Numbered from the stretch's first letter, positions 47,798 to 57,540 are shown. The stretch is DNA of 64,000 nucleotides from Zavarzinia aquatilis (GCF_003173035.1 NZ_QGLE01000007.1:124001-188000); one strand, 5' to 3'. Program-made: numbers and translations. The notes: a model not told the origin generated them from the sequence alone.

Positions 47798-48538
47798 ATG
47801 GTGCCGGTGGTCGAGACGGAGCGGGGCCGCGGCCTCGCCATCTGGGCGCAGATCGCCCAGGCCCTGCAGGACGAAATCACCCGCGGCGTGGTGAAACCGG
47901 GGGAGCAACTGCCGCCGGAAGCCGCCCTCGCCGCCCGCTTCCGGGTCAACCGCCACACCTTGCGCCGCGCCGTCGCCGCCTTGCAGGAGGCGGGCGCCGT
48001 CCGCATCGAACAGGGGCGCGGCACTTTCGTCGCCGAGGATGTGATCGACTACGCCCTCGGCCAGCGCATCCGCCTGTCGGAAAACCTGCGCAAGATGGAC
48101 CGCACGCCCGGCTCCACCTTCCTGCGCGGGGTCGAGATGCCGGCGCCGGCCCGCATCGCCAAGCCCCTTGGCCTTCGCGCCGGAAAGCCGGTGATCCTGC
48201 TCGAAACCCTGTCCTTCGCCGACGGCCGGCCGATGAGCGTCGGCGCCCATTATTTCCCCAAGGCGCGCTTCGATGGCATCGTCGAGGATTACCGCCGCCT
48301 CGGCTCCATCACCAGGGCGCTGTCGGAACGCGGCATCGACGATTACACGCGAAAGGTTACACGCATCATGGCGCAGATGCCCGATCAGGCCGACGCCCAT
48401 CTGCTGCAGCAACCGCGCAACCAGCCGATCCTGGTCACCGAGGCGGTCAACATCGACCGTGCCGGCATCGCCATCGAATTCGGCTACAGCCGATTCTCCG
48501 GTCCCCGGGTGCAGTTCGTGCTGGAGAACGACGCCTGA
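47798..48538 (+). CDS. phnF: GntR/HutC-family regulator of phosphonate genes
   Basis: A transcriptional repressor with an N-terminal winged helix (IWAQIAQALQDEITRGVVKPGEQLPPEAALAARFRVNRHTLRRAVAALQEAGAV) and a C-terminal UTRA ligand domain (KPVILLETLSFADGRPMSVGAHYF, QPILVTEAVNIDRAGIAIEFGYSRF). This is the PhnF layout. It is divergent from phnG and flanked by two identical operator-like sites. The inducer is expected to be a phosphonate or pathway intermediate. AAGGGGG precedes the ATG. Confidence 0.92.
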   Translation: MVPVVETERGRGLAIWAQIAQALQDEITRGVVKPGEQLPPEAALAARFRVNRHTLRRAVAALQEAGAVRIEQGRGTFVAEDVIDYALGQRIRLSENLRKMDRTPGSTFLRGVEMPAPARIAKPLGLRAGKPVILLETLSFADGRPMSVGAHYFPKARFDGIVEDYRRLGSITRALSERGIDDYTRKVTRIMAQMPDQADAHLLQQPRNQPILVTEAVNIDRAGIAIEFGYSRFSGPRVQFVLENDA

Positions 48539-48572
48539 CATACGAAACTCCGCCGGCTCCGCGCCGGCCCCA

Positions 48573-48591
48573 ATACATCTAGACGACTAGA
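48573..48591. promoter_or_regulatory. Putative PhnF operator upstream of second phnM
   Basis: The reverse complement is identical over 19 bases to the site before phnF/phnG. It lies in the 253-base gap before the second phnM. The match is far beyond chance for neighbouring sequence, and the flanking bases differ, so the conserved unit is exactly this length. Confidence 0.7.
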
Positions 48592-48791
48592 ATGATATTT
48601 TCGTGACGTCGAGGTGAAGGAAAGACGCAAATCCATGGATGAATGCCGGCATCCATCCACATACATCCTTGCTTTACAGGGCTTTAGGGAAAATCTGGCG
48701 ATCGCGAAGCACTATCCGATTTCGTGACGCCGGGTGGATCATCCGCTTCCTTTTGTCACTGCCCTGCAACTCAAAGCCGCTAGGGTCGATC

Positions 48792-49982
48792 ATGAACAGC
48801 TTTGGAGCAGACACGCCGATGCGCGTCGAAATCAGGGGGGGCCGCATTCTCTGGCCCGACGGCACGATCGAGGAAGGCTCGCTCGCCATCGAAGGCGGCA
48901 GGATCGCCGGGCCGACAAGGGCAACAGGCCTTTGCGCGCACCGCGTGATCGACGCGCGCGGCCTTCTGGTGCTGCCCGGCATCGTCGACCTGCATGGCGA
49001 TGCCTTCGAGCGGCAGATCATGCCGCGCCCGGGGGTCGAAGTTTCGCTCGCCGTCGCGCTGCAGGAAACCGATCTCCAGGTCGTCGGCAACGGCATCACC
49101 ACCGCCTTCCACGCCATCACCTGGTCGTGGGAGCCGGGCCTGCGCGGGCGCGAGATGGCCTACCGCCTGCGCGACGCCATCACCACGATGAAACCCCGCC
49201 TCGCCGCCGACACCCATATCCACCTGCGCCACGAGACCTTCAATCTCGACGCGGTCGACGAAATCATCGACTGGCTGGCCGAGGGCAGCGTGCGCCTGCT
49301 CGCCTTCAACGACCACACGCCGGAAATCCACGCCCGCATCAACACGCCGGTCCGCCTGCAGAAATATGCCGAGCGCGCCCATCTCTCGGTCGAGGATTTC
49401 ACCGCCCTGCTGCGCCGGGTATGGGAGCGTCGCGCCGAAGTGCCCGACGCCAACCGCCGGCTCGCCCGCGCCGCCGCCAGGGCGCGCATCGCCAGCGCCA
49501 GCCACGACGACGAGACGGCCCAGATGCGCCAGCAGTTCCACGCCCTCGGCTGCGGCATCAGCGAATTCCCGAAGACGGTGGATGCGGCAGCGACGGCGCG
49601 CGACCTGGGCGATCCCATCGTGCTCGGCGCGCCCAATGTGATGCGCGGCGGCAGCCACAATGGCTCCATCGGGGCGACGCCGATGATCGAACAGGGCATG
49701 TGCCAGATCCTCGCCTCCGACTATTACTACCCGTCCCTGCTTCACGCCGCCTTCCGCCTCGCCCGGGAAGGCGTGCTGCCCTTCCACAAGGCCTGGGCCC
49801 TGATCTCGGCCAATCCCGCCCATGCCGCCGGCATGACCGACCGGGGCAGCATTCGCCCCGGCGCCCGCGCCGATTTCGTCCTCGTCGACGACGAACAACC
49901 AGCCCTGCCCCGCGTCATGGCCACCGTCGTCGCGGGACGGCCGGTGTTCCAGGCCAACCGGCTGCTGGCCGCAGGGTTCTGA
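48792..49982 (+). CDS. phnM: Second PhnM-type diphosphatase, diverged subgroup (396 aa)
   Basis: An amidohydrolase-fold relative of PhnM. The metal motif is LPGIVDLHGDAFERQIMPRPG (His68), in contrast to HTDNLEKH in the operon copy. GITTAFHAITWSWEPGLRG, ASHDDETAQMR and APNVMRGGSHNGSIGATPM are shared with a separate PhnM group found in rhizobia and cyanobacteria. It likely hydrolyses ribose-phosphonate triphosphate too, or a different phosphonate nucleotide. An ATG nine codons in is an alternative start. An operator copy upstream suggests PhnF control. Confidence 0.9.
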   Translation: MNSFGADTPMRVEIRGGRILWPDGTIEEGSLAIEGGRIAGPTRATGLCAHRVIDARGLLVLPGIVDLHGDAFERQIMPRPGVEVSLAVALQETDLQVVGNGITTAFHAITWSWEPGLRGREMAYRLRDAITTMKPRLAADTHIHLRHETFNLDAVDEIIDWLAEGSVRLLAFNDHTPEIHARINTPVRLQKYAERAHLSVEDFTALLRRVWERRAEVPDANRRLARAAARARIASASHDDETAQMRQQFHALGCGISEFPKTVDAAATARDLGDPIVLGAPNVMRGGSHNGSIGATPMIEQGMCQILASDYYYPSLLHAAFRLAREGVLPFHKAWALISANPAHAAGMTDRGSIRPGARADFVLVDDEQPALPRVMATVVAGRPVFQANRLLAAGF

Positions 49983-49991
49983 ACGGAAAAG

Positions 49992-50113
49992 GCCCCCTCC
50001 TCCCCGGAGGAGAGGGTTGGGTGAGGAGGGAAACACCGTCCTGCAACGCCCGCGTGGCCTCCCGCCCCACCTCGCCCCGCCCTCTCCTTCCCGAAGGGCG
50101 GAGAGGGAGAACG
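49992..50113. repeat. Intergenic inverted-repeat element
   Basis: The gap contains two imperfect palindromes built on a CCTCTCC/GGAGAGG theme: CCCCCTCCTCCCCGGAGGAG near its left end and CCCTCTCC with GGAGAGGG around 50090-50112. This looks like a degraded repeat element. No gene is apparent. Confidence 0.5.
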
Positions 50114-50193
50114 TCGCCCCTGTGACCGGCGTCACCGCGCCTCTTTCACCACCCGACTATCCTTGCGCCCCTATCGGCAATCGGATCGTCATC

Positions 50194-50775
50194 GTGGCCA
50201 TCGACTATTTCGGGCATTCCGCGCTACCTCCCGACCAGACGGAGGCTCTGCTGGCGCGGTTGCGGCGCGAGCATCCGATGCTGCAATTCCACGCCGCGAG
50301 CCGGCTGGAATTCTTCGACACCGAGATCGCCCGGGAATTCGGCATTGAGGCCAAGGCGAAATTCATGGCCTCGCTGATCGACAAGACCCGCATCGGCGAA
50401 GTGCCGGGGGCGCTTTCGGCGGTCTACAGCGCCTTCGGGCCGGAACATCTGGTGATCACCGAAGGCCACGACCGCGCGATCCCGCCGCCGCCCGGCTTTC
50501 CCGCCCTGCGCCAGCCGGTGCCGCACCGGGGCCAGAATGGCGGGCGCTTCCTCTTGTCCGTGCTCGGCTTTATCGGCGGCTGGATCGCCGGTTATCTCGC
50601 CATCGTCCTCGGTTACATGATCTGGGCCGAGGCGACCGCTTTCTTCGACCGCGAGGGCGCGACCAGCATGGGCGTGCTGTTCTTCCTGGGGCCGGCCGGC
50701 GGCATCGTCAGCGGTATTCTCGCCGCCGTCATCACCTGGCGGCTTCGGGGGCGACACCTGCGCGCGGAGACCTAG
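50194..50775 (+). CDS. Membrane protein of unknown function (about 193 aa)
   Basis: A soluble N-terminal part of about 110 residues contains ALLARLRREHPMLQFHAASRLEFF and EHLVITEGHDRAIPPPPGFPALRQP. Two transmembrane helices follow (FLLSVLGFIGGWIAGYLAIVLGYM, and a second near MGVLFFLGPAGGIVSGIL). The C-terminus is basic. Not recognised. The start is uncertain: GTG before AIDYFGHSALPPD gives the most protein-like N-terminus, while the open frame extends much further through repeat DNA. Confidence 0.62.
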   Translation: MAIDYFGHSALPPDQTEALLARLRREHPMLQFHAASRLEFFDTEIAREFGIEAKAKFMASLIDKTRIGEVPGALSAVYSAFGPEHLVITEGHDRAIPPPPGFPALRQPVPHRGQNGGRFLLSVLGFIGGWIAGYLAIVLGYMIWAEATAFFDREGATSMGVLFFLGPAGGIVSGILAAVITWRLRGRHLRAET

Positions 50776-50795
50776 ACCATGTCAGGCCGCGGGGC

Positions 50796-51638
50796 TCAAT
50801 ACTGCCTGAACTCAAAGGTCTGCGGCAGCCGCAGGCGGACCTCGCTGATGCCGAGGTCCGCGGGAAGGGGCGGCATTTCAAGGTCGCAGATCGTTTCCAT
50901 CATGTAGTTGTCGAGCGTGTCGCTGCCGCTCTTGCCCGCCAATACGCAATCCTTGACCTTGCCCGTCGCCTCCACGGTGAACTCGACGACCACGGTGCCG
51001 CTGGGCCGGGCGATCCGGGCGCGCGGCGGATAGACGAGCGTATCCTGCAGAAGCTTTACGAACTCATCCACCCAGCCTCTCATCAGCGGACTCTCCTCCA
51101 TGGGATCGCCCGCACCATTATTCACGGAAATGATGTAGCCGAAGCCCAGGATTTCTTTCTGATCCGCGGCGATGCTCCAGTCCTGCTGCCGCACGACTTC
51201 CGGCGGCCGCTCCCCATCGAAAACGAGAGGCAGGCTGAGTTCGGCCATCTCTATGGACAGGCGCGCCGGCATGGGCGGCAAGTCCAAGGCGCAGACCGTC
51301 TTCACCGCGTGATCATCGAGGGTACTGTCGCCGCTGCTGTCCACGACCCTGCAAGCGCGAATACCGCCGAAGCGACTGACGGTGAGCCCCAGCGTGACGG
51401 TGCCGGCCTGATCGACCATTTCAGGGCCGCCGGCAGACACCAGCGCGTCGCGCACATGCGTCATGACGTCGTCCTCCCAGGCGTTCCGCAGTCTGGATTC
51501 GGAGAGCGACAGCGAATTCTCCGAGCTCACCCTGGTCGGCAATGCGCCTTTCGTCCCACCATCGGCCCAAGCCGCCTTGCCGCAGGCGAGCGGGAGGACA
51601 ACACAAGCCGCGACGACGACAGGCTTCAGAGACATCAT
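50796..51638 (-). CDS. Periplasmic protein with two TonB-C-like domains (280 aa)
   Basis: A signal peptide ends near AWA-D. Two related domains follow. The first has LGLTVSRFGGIRACRVVDSSGDSTLDDHAVKTVCALDLPPMP, and the second VVEFTVEATGKVKDCVLAGKSGSDTLDNYMMETICDLEMPPLP. Each is a TonB C-terminal-type fold with one cysteine pair. The family normally couples TonB to outer-membrane receptors, but the usual N-terminal membrane anchor and Pro-rich spacer are missing. It may be an energy-independent adaptor. Function unknown. Confidence 0.75.
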   Translation of the reverse strand: MMSLKPVVVAACVVLPLACGKAAWADGGTKGALPTRVSSENSLSLSESRLRNAWEDDVMTHVRDALVSAGGPEMVDQAGTVTLGLTVSRFGGIRACRVVDSSGDSTLDDHAVKTVCALDLPPMPARLSIEMAELSLPLVFDGERPPEVVRQQDWSIAADQKEILGFGYIISVNNGAGDPMEESPLMRGWVDEFVKLLQDTLVYPPRARIARPSGTVVVEFTVEATGKVKDCVLAGKSGSDTLDNYMMETICDLEMPPLPADLGISEVRLRLPQTFEFRQY

Positions 51639-51690
51639 GCGCACCCCGCTTCGGTAGCATGATCGCATGAAATCATAACCAAAACGAGTA

Positions 51691-51725
51691 TCGAACCGCC
51701 CCGGCCGGCGACCGGGGCGGTTCGA
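51691..51725 (-). terminator. Hairpin after gcvPB
   Basis: A 14-bp perfect stem (TCGAACCGCCCCGG / CCGGGGCGGTTCGA) with a seven-base loop begins six bases past the gcvPB stop. A T-run is present only after a gap (CTCGTTTTGG on the minus strand), so termination is likely but not classical. Confidence 0.65.
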
Positions 51726-51730
51726 TGCGG

Positions 51731-53284
51731 TTACTCCGCCGCCTGGGCAGGGGCCGGCGGGGTCCAGCGCAGCACGGGCTTTCGCGCCGCCAGCGTCTCG
51801 TCGAGGCGGCGGCGCGGGGCGTAATGCGGCGCGCCGGTGAAGCGGTCGACTTCGCCCGCCCGGGCGGCTTCCGCGAGGCGACGCATCACGGCGATGAATT
51901 CGTCGAGGCTTTCCTTCGATTCCGATTCCGTCGGCTCGATCAGCATCGCGCCATGGACGACCAGCGGGAAATACATGGTCATCGGATGATAGCCCTCGTC
52001 GATCATCGCCTTGGCGAAGTCGAGGGTGGTGACGCCCGTGTCCTTCAGGAACCGGTCGTCGAACAGCGCCTCATGCATACAGGGGCCGTCGAAGGCCGCG
52101 GTCATCACGTCGGACAGCCGCGCCTGGATGTAATTGGCCGAGAGCACGGCGTCGCTCGCGGCCTGCGCCAGGCCATCGGCGCCATGGCTCATCATATAGG
52201 CGAGGGCGCGGCTGAACATGCCCATCTGGCCGTTGAAGGCGGCCATGCGGCCGAAGCTCTGGCCCTTGTCGTCTTCGACCAGCGCGAAACGCCCGTCCTT
52301 TTCCACGACCCAGGGCAAGGGCGCGAAGGGCGCCAAAGCGGCCGAGAGGACGACCGGACCCGCCCCCGGACCGCCACCGCCATGGGGGGTGGAGAAGGTC
52401 TTGTGCAGGTTGATGTGCATGGCATCGACGCCGAGATCGCCCGGGCGCACCCGGCCGACGATGGCGTTGAAATTTGCCCCGTCACAGTAGAAATAGCCGC
52501 CAACCCCATGAACGGCCTCGGCAATCTCCCTGATATCACGCTCGAACAGCCCGCAGGTGTTGGGGTTGGTCAGCATGATCGCGGCGACATCCGGCCCCAG
52601 CTTCGCCTTCAGCGCGGCAAGGTCCACCCTTCCTTCCGCCGTCGCCGGCACCGGATCGACGGTGAAGCCGCAATAGGCGGCGGTCGCCGGGTTGGTGCCA
52701 TGGGCGCTTTCGGGCACGAGGATGCGTTTCCGCGTCTCGCCCTCGCCCCTGGCGACATGGGCGGCGCGGATCGCCATGATGCCGCACAATTCGCCATGGG
52801 CGCCGGCCTTGGGGGTCAAGGCCACTGCCGGCATTCCGGTCAGCACCTTCAGCCAGTGGGCGAGCACGCCCATGACCTCGACCGCGCCCTCCGTCGTCGA
52901 CAGCGGGGCGAGCGGGTGCAGATCGGCGAAACCGGGCAACCGCGCCAGTTTCTCGTTCAGGCGCGGATTGTGCTTCATGGTGCAGGAGCCGAGCGGATAG
53001 AGCCCCATGTCGATGGCATAATTCCGCCGCGACAGGCGGACGTAGTGGCGCACCACCTGCGGCTCGGACAGGCCGGGCAGGCCGATCGGCCCTTTCCGCG
53101 CGAGATTGCCAAGGCGGCTTGTGACCGCCGGCACCTCCGGCAGGTCGACGCCGCTGCGCCCCGCCTGCCCCTGCTCGAAGATCAAGGCTTCCTCGTGATC
53201 GAGGCCGCGATGGCCGAGCACGGTATCGACCGCGCCCGAAGAGGCTTCGCCCGGCGTGCTGGGCCTGCCCTGACGGTTCATCAT
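51731..53284 (-). CDS. gcvPB: Glycine dehydrogenase (decarboxylating) subunit 2
   Basis: The PLP half of the split P-protein of the glycine cleavage system. The cofactor lysine is Lys295 in [17 protein letters not shown]. The motifs [26 protein letters not shown] and NPNTCGLFE are typical. Length 517 aa. Its start overlaps the gcvPA stop; two adjacent ATGs are both possible. Last gene of gcvT-H-PA-PB. Confidence 0.96.
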   Translation of the reverse strand: MMNRQGRPSTPGEASSGAVDTVLGHRGLDHEEALIFEQGQAGRSGVDLPEVPAVTSRLGNLARKGPIGLPGLSEPQVVRHYVRLSRRNYAIDMGLYPLGSCTMKHNPRLNEKLARLPGFADLHPLAPLSTTEGAVEVMGVLAHWLKVLTGMPAVALTPKAGAHGELCGIMAIRAAHVARGEGETRKRILVPESAHGTNPATAAYCGFTVDPVPATAEGRVDLAALKAKLGPDVAAIMLTNPNTCGLFERDIREIAEAVHGVGGYFYCDGANFNAIVGRVRPGDLGVDAMHINLHKTFSTPHGGGGPGAGPVVLSAALAPFAPLPWVVEKDGRFALVEDDKGQSFGRMAAFNGQMGMFSRALAYMMSHGADGLAQAASDAVLSANYIQARLSDVMTAAFDGPCMHEALFDDRFLKDTGVTTLDFAKAMIDEGYHPMTMYFPLVVHGAMLIEPTESESKESLDEFIAVMRRLAEAARAGEVDRFTGAPHYAPRRRLDETLAARKPVLRWTPPAPAQAAE

Positions 53285-54627
53285 GCCAGCACCTCGGCGA
53301 GAGCTTTGGCGAAGGCGGCAATCTCCGCCTCGCTGTTGGTTTCGGTCGCGGCCACGATCAGCAGATCGTCCGCCGCCGGATCGCCCGGCCACAGCCGCGC
53401 CCCCGGCACACCGCCGAGGATGCCGCGCGCGACCAGCCCCTCGACGACGGGTGCCGCCGCCTTGGGCAGGCGCAGGGTGAATTCGTTGAAGAAACTCTGG
53501 TTCAGCAGCTTCACCCCGGGAACGCCGGCCAGCGCATCGGCCAGCGTGACCGCCCGCGCGTGATTGAGCGCCGCCAGCTTCACCAGCCCCGCCTCCCCCA
53601 GCAGGGAGAGATGGATGGTGAAGGCGAGCGAGCAGAGACCCGAATTGGTACAGATGTTCGAGGTCGCCTTTTCCCGCCGGATATGCTGCTCGCGGGTCGA
53701 CAGGGTGAGCACGAAGCCGCGCCGGCCCGTGGCATCCACCGTCTCGCCGCACAGGCGGCCCGGCATCTGGCGGACGAATTTCGCCCGCGCGGCGAACAGG
53801 CCGAGGTAAGGCCCGCCATATTGCAGGCCAACGCCCAGCCCCTGCCCTTCGCCGACGACGATATCGGCGCCCATCGCCCCCGGCGGCACCAGCGCGCCGA
53901 GCGCGACCACCTCGGTCACGGCGACGATCAGCAGGGCGCCCGCACCCTGCACCGCCTTGGCGAGGGCGGTGAAATCGGTGACATGACCGAAGACATCGGG
54001 ATATTGCACGACGACGCAGGCGGTGCCGCCGTCGACATCGCCCGAGAGGTCGCCCTCACCCCCCGGCGCCGCCGGCTTCGAGACCACTTCAGTCCCATGC
54101 AGGGCGGCGAGGGTGCGGATCACCTCGGCATAATGGGGATGCAGATTGCCCGAGAGCACGACCCGGTGCCGTCCGGTGACGCGCCGGGCCATTTCCACCG
54201 CCTCGGCGCAGGCGGTCGAGCCGTCGTACATCGAGGCATTGGCGACCTCCATGCCGGTCAGCAGCGCGACCTGGGTCTGGAACTCGAACAGATACTGCAG
54301 CGTGCCTTGGGCGATTTCCGGCTGATAGGGCGTATAGGACGTCAGGAATTCCGAACGCTGGATCAGGTGATCGACCGCCGCCGGGATATGGTGGCGATAG
54401 GCGCCGGCGCCGAGGAAACTGGCCATGACGCCGGAATGCCGGCTCTTGGCCGCCATGGCGGATATCGCCTGTTCGACCTCGAATTCGCCGAGGTGACGGG
54501 GCAGGTCCACCGGGCCGGACAGGCGCGCCGCCTCGGGCACGTCGCGGAACAGATCGTCGACCGAGGGAGCGCCGATCGCCGCCAGCATCTCGGCGCGGTC
54601 ATCCCCGGTCAGGGGCAGGTAACGCAT
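53281..54627 (-). CDS. gcvPA: Glycine dehydrogenase (decarboxylating) subunit 1
   Basis: The non-PLP half of the split P-protein that pairs with gcv[21 protein letters not shown], then [42 protein letters not shown], and [21 protein letters not shown] are diagnostic. Length 448 aa. It lies 15 bases after gcvH. Confidence 0.96.
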   Translation of the reverse strand: MRYLPLTGDDRAEMLAAIGAPSVDDLFRDVPEAARLSGPVDLPRHLGEFEVEQAISAMAAKSRHSGVMASFLGAGAYRHHIPAAVDHLIQRSEFLTSYTPYQPEIAQGTLQYLFEFQTQVALLTGMEVANASMYDGSTACAEAVEMARRVTGRHRVVLSGNLHPHYAEVIRTLAALHGTEVVSKPAAPGGEGDLSGDVDGGTACVVVQYPDVFGHVTDFTALAKAVQGAGALLIVAVTEVVALGALVPPGAMGADIVVGEGQGLGVGLQYGGPYLGLFAARAKFVRQMPGRLCGETVDATGRRGFVLTLSTREQHIRREKATSNICTNSGLCSLAFTIHLSLLGEAGLVKLAALNHARAVTLADALAGVPGVKLLNQSFFNEFTLRLPKAAAPVVEGLVARGILGGVPGARLWPGDPAADDLLIVAATETNSEAEIAAFAKALAEVLA

Positions 54628-54642
54628 GGAACCGTCCCCGGA

Positions 54643-55017
54643 TCAGTGCAGGGTTTCGACATAGGCGTCATAACCCGCCCGGTCCATCAGGTCGCCCAGC
54701 TCGGCCGGATCGGCGATCTCCATCTCGTAGAGCCAGCCTTCGCCCTCGGCATCGGCATTCACCGTCTCCGGCGCATCGGCCAGAGCATCATTGGCCGCCG
54801 TCACCTTGCCCGAGACCGGGGCATAGACTTCCGACGCCGCCTTGACGGATTCGACCACCGCCGCCTCGCCGCCCTTGGTCAGGGCCTTGCCGATGGCCGG
54901 CACCTCGACATAGACGAGGTCGCCGAGCTGGCTTTGGGCATAGACGGTGATGCCCACCCGGCCGGTCGTGCCGGAGACGGCGATCCACTCGTGGTCCTTG
55001 GTAAATTTCACGGTCAT
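54643..55017 (-). CDS. gcvH: Glycine cleavage system H protein
   Basis: Shuttles the aminomethyl group between the P, T and L proteins on a lipoyl arm. The lipoylation lysine is Lys59 in [15 protein letters not shown]. The N-terminal [10 protein letters not shown] and C-terminal [10 protein letters not shown] are typical. Length 124 aa. Confidence 0.97.
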   Translation of the reverse strand: MTVKFTKDHEWIAVSGTTGRVGITVYAQSQLGDLVYVEVPAIGKALTKGGEAAVVESVKAASEVYAPVSGKVTAANDALADAPETVNADAEGEGWLYEMEIADPAELGDLMDRAGYDAYVETLH

Positions 55018-55026
55018 GTCGGTCTC

Positions 55027-56151
55027 TCAAGCCTTGGCGTAGCGATGGGGGGTGAAGGGAAGCGCGACCACTTCGGCGGGCAGCGGCTTGCCGCGCACCA
55101 CGAGGTCGATGGGGGTTCCGGGTTTGGCGAGGTCGGGCGGGACGTAGCCCATGGCGACGGGGCCTTCCACCGTCGGCCCGAAACCGCCCGAGGTGACGAT
55201 GCCGACCGCATCGCCGCCGCCGGGCCGGGCGACCACCGTGCCCTCCCGGGCCGGGGCGCGGCCGAGCGGCTTGATGCCGACACGCTTGCGCGCGACGCCG
55301 TCGCGCAGCGCGGCCAGTACCCGCGCGGCGCCGGGGAAATTCGCCTCTTCCCGGCGGCGCTTCGGCACCACCCAGGCCAGCGAGGCTTCGATGGGATCGG
55401 TCGTGGTGTCGATATCATGGCCATAGAGGCAGAGCCCGGCCTCGAGGCGCAGGCTGTCGCGGGCGCCAAGGCCGATGGGCGCCGCCCCCGCCGCCAGCAG
55501 GGCGCGCGCGAGGTCGACCGCCCGGTCCGCCGGCACGGAAATCTCGTAACCATCCTCGCCCGTATAGCCCGAGCGGGAGACGAGACAGGGAATGCCGGCG
55601 ACATCGACAGGCGCCGCGGTCATGAAGCTGAGGCCATTGGCCGCAGGACCAAGGCCCGCCATCAGCGCCGCCGCCTTTGGCCCCTGCAACGCCAGCAGCG
55701 CCCGGTCGTCGAGCCTCGTCAGCACCGCCTTGCCCGCCAGCCGCGCCGCGATATGGGCGAAATCCTGATCCTTGCAGGCGGCGTTGACGACGAGGAACAG
55801 CCGGGTGCCGTCCGCATCGTCGATGGGCCGCGTGATCATCAGATCGTCGAGAATGCCGCCGTCGTCCGCCATCAGCAGGCTGTAGCGGATCTGGCCGGGC
55901 TTCAGCCCCTTGATGTCGCCGGGCACCAGCGTCTCGATCAGCGCGGCGACCTCCGGTCCCTCGAGATAGGCCTGGCCCATGTGCGAGACATCGAACAGGC
56001 CCGCGCCCTCCCGCGTCGCCTTGTGTTCGGCGAGAATGCCCGTGGGATATTGCACCGGCATGGCATAGCCGGCGAAGGGCACCATCTTGCCCCCGAGTTC
56101 GAGGTGCAGGTCGTAGAGCGGCGTGTATTTCAGAGCGTCGTCATGGCCCAA
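55027..56151 (-). CDS. gcvT: Aminomethyltransferase (T protein)
   Basis: Transfers the aminomethyl carbon to tetrahydrofolate and releases ammonia. TPLYDLHLELGGKMVPFAGYAMPVQYP at the N-terminus, DVSHMGQ, and the folate-site segment SRSGYTGEDGYEISVP are present. The start is a TTG with CGGAGA six bases upstream, which begins the conserved GHDDALKYTPLYDLH. An ATG nine codons earlier lacks a ribosome site. First gene of the operon and directly downstream of the glycine riboswitch. Confidence 0.94.
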   Translation of the reverse strand: MGHDDALKYTPLYDLHLELGGKMVPFAGYAMPVQYPTGILAEHKATREGAGLFDVSHMGQAYLEGPEVAALIETLVPGDIKGLKPGQIRYSLLMADDGGILDDLMITRPIDDADGTRLFLVVNAACKDQDFAHIAARLAGKAVLTRLDDRALLALQGPKAAALMAGLGPAANGLSFMTAAPVDVAGIPCLVSRSGYTGEDGYEISVPADRAVDLARALLAAGAAPIGLGARDSLRLEAGLCLYGHDIDTTTDPIEASLAWVVPKRRREEANFPGAARVLAALRDGVARKRVGIKPLGRAPAREGTVVARPGGGDAVGIVTSGGFGPTVEGPVAMGYVPPDLAKPGTPIDLVVRGKPLPAEVVALPFTPHRYAKA

Positions 56152-56202
56152 GGGGGATCTCCGGAATAGGGTTGCCATCCGGACGGATCGCGCCCGGACC
56201 GC

Positions 56203-56402
56203 CCCCTCTGTCGGAGAACCTGAGAGATTGACCGGATGGCGGCGAAGAGCCCGTCCATCGGCTTACCCCTTGGGTGAGGTCGCGCCGGCATCATGCCGCC
56301 GCCCCTGCTTTCCAGAGTGCCGTCCCCCTTGCGGTCCTTTTGCCTGAGAGTTTCCGGGGCGGTTGCTCCTTCGGCGCCGGGGCAAGCCCCGGTCTCTCCC
56401 TC
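56203..56402 (-). ncRNA. Tandem glycine riboswitch
   Basis: On the minus strand the first aptamer runs from GGGAGAGACC through CGCCGAAGGAGCAA to CTCTCAGGCAAAAGGAC. The second contains the ACTCTGGAAAG segment, CACCCAAGGGG, and TCTCAGGTTCTCCGACAGAGGG. This is the two-aptamer glycine riboswitch. It ends about 50 bases before gcvT and should switch the cleavage operon on when glycine is abundant. Confidence 0.94.
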
Positions 56403-56408
56403 AAGGGG

Positions 56409-56437
56409 TATATACTGCCGGGATTCGGCGGTCCCGA
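56409..56437 (-). promoter_or_regulatory. Promoter of the gcv operon
   Basis: TATATA lies at 56409-56414 on the minus strand, seven to nine bases before the first riboswitch base. A weak -35 (TCGGGA) is at the 17-base distance. The spacing places transcription start at the riboswitch 5' end. Confidence 0.55.
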
Positions 56438-56579
56438 CCCGGACAGAATAGGGGCCGCCAAGCGCCCGTCAATGCCGGACACGCGGCCTTGCGCGAAATC
56501 GGCGGCCTGTGTCTGCCCTTCCACAGCGGCTTCGTGCTAAGACATTGGCGCCAGCTGAAGGGGGACGCGCGATATCGCC

Positions 56580-57497
56580 ATGTGGTCGATCCTGACATCG
56601 ACGAAGAGTTTCGAGGACCGCTGGATCGCCCATGCCGGCCTGAACGCCCGGGGCCTGCATCGCCGGCGCATGATGGCGGCGGATTTCTGCGCCCGGATGC
56701 GCAGCGCCCAGTGCCGCATCGCTCCCGATCCCTATACGAAAGCCTTCGCCGAACAGGGTTTCGCCGTCGTGCCCGATTTCCTGCCGCCGGACGCCTTCTC
56801 CGCCGTCGCGGCGGAAGCGCGGGCCAGCCTTGCCGCCAGCGAGGCCCATACGCCCATTTCCGAAAACGAACAGCGCGGCTTCGGTGCCCGCAGCAAGGCG
56901 CCCTGGGGCTTCGACCGTTTCGACGGCGGCACGCTGAACCGCTTCGTCACCATCGACCCCGGCCGCTCGCCCGCGCTCGCCGCCTTCACGCGGGAGCCGC
57001 GGCTGGCCGCCCTCGCCCGCTCCCGCCTCGGCGCGGCGATCCCGGCGCGCAACATCCGCCTGTATCTGACCGTGAACGGCGACGAGGCCCGCACCCCGGA
57101 CGACCAGAAGGTCCTGCACCGCGACACATTCTTCAGCAACATCAAGTTCTGGTATTTCATCGACCCGGTGACGGCCGACGACGGGCCCTTCGTCTATGTC
57201 CCCGGCAGTCACCGCCTGACCCCGGCCCGTCTGCGTTGGGAGGAGATGCGGGCGATCCGCGCCAGCGCCGCGCACAAGGTCGGCATCATCGGCACCGAGG
57301 GCGCCTTCCGCATCGGGGCGGAGGAGCTGGCCGGCCTCGGCCTGCCGGCGCCCCTGCCCGTCACCGTGCCAGCCAACAGCCTCGTGATGGCCGACACGCT
57401 CGGCTTTCACCGCAGGGGCGATGCCCTGCCCGGCACGCGGCGCCTCGCGCTCTATGGCACGGTGCGGCCCTGGCCCTTCGGCCTGATCCGGCGCTGA
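56580..57497 (+). CDS. Phytanoyl-CoA dioxygenase (PhyH)-family oxygenase (305 aa)
   Basis: A putative Fe(II)/2-oxoglutarate dioxygenase. The HxD metal motif is LHRDTFFSNIKFWYF (near residue 180) and the distal histidine is in GFHRRGD. A segment VTADDGPFVYVPGSHRL is typical for PhyH. An Arg for oxoglutarate is probably RRLALYG. The substrate is unknown; families range from lipid to antibiotic tailoring enzymes. The ribosome site is weak and the start uncertain. Divergent from the gcv operon, sharing its regulatory gap. Confidence 0.82.
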   Translation: MWSILTSTKSFEDRWIAHAGLNARGLHRRRMMAADFCARMRSAQCRIAPDPYTKAFAEQGFAVVPDFLPPDAFSAVAAEARASLAASEAHTPISENEQRGFGARSKAPWGFDRFDGGTLNRFVTIDPGRSPALAAFTREPRLAALARSRLGAAIPARNIRLYLTVNGDEARTPDDQKVLHRDTFFSNIKFWYFIDPVTADDGPFVYVPGSHRLTPARLRWEEMRAIRASAAHKVGIIGTEGAFRIGAEELAGLGLPAPLPVTVPANSLVMADTLGFHRRGDALPGTRRLALYGTVRPWPFGLIRR

Positions 57498-57540
57498 GGC
57501 CCGCCGCCGGCAAAGCGTGACGCCGCCGCCGCGATACGGC

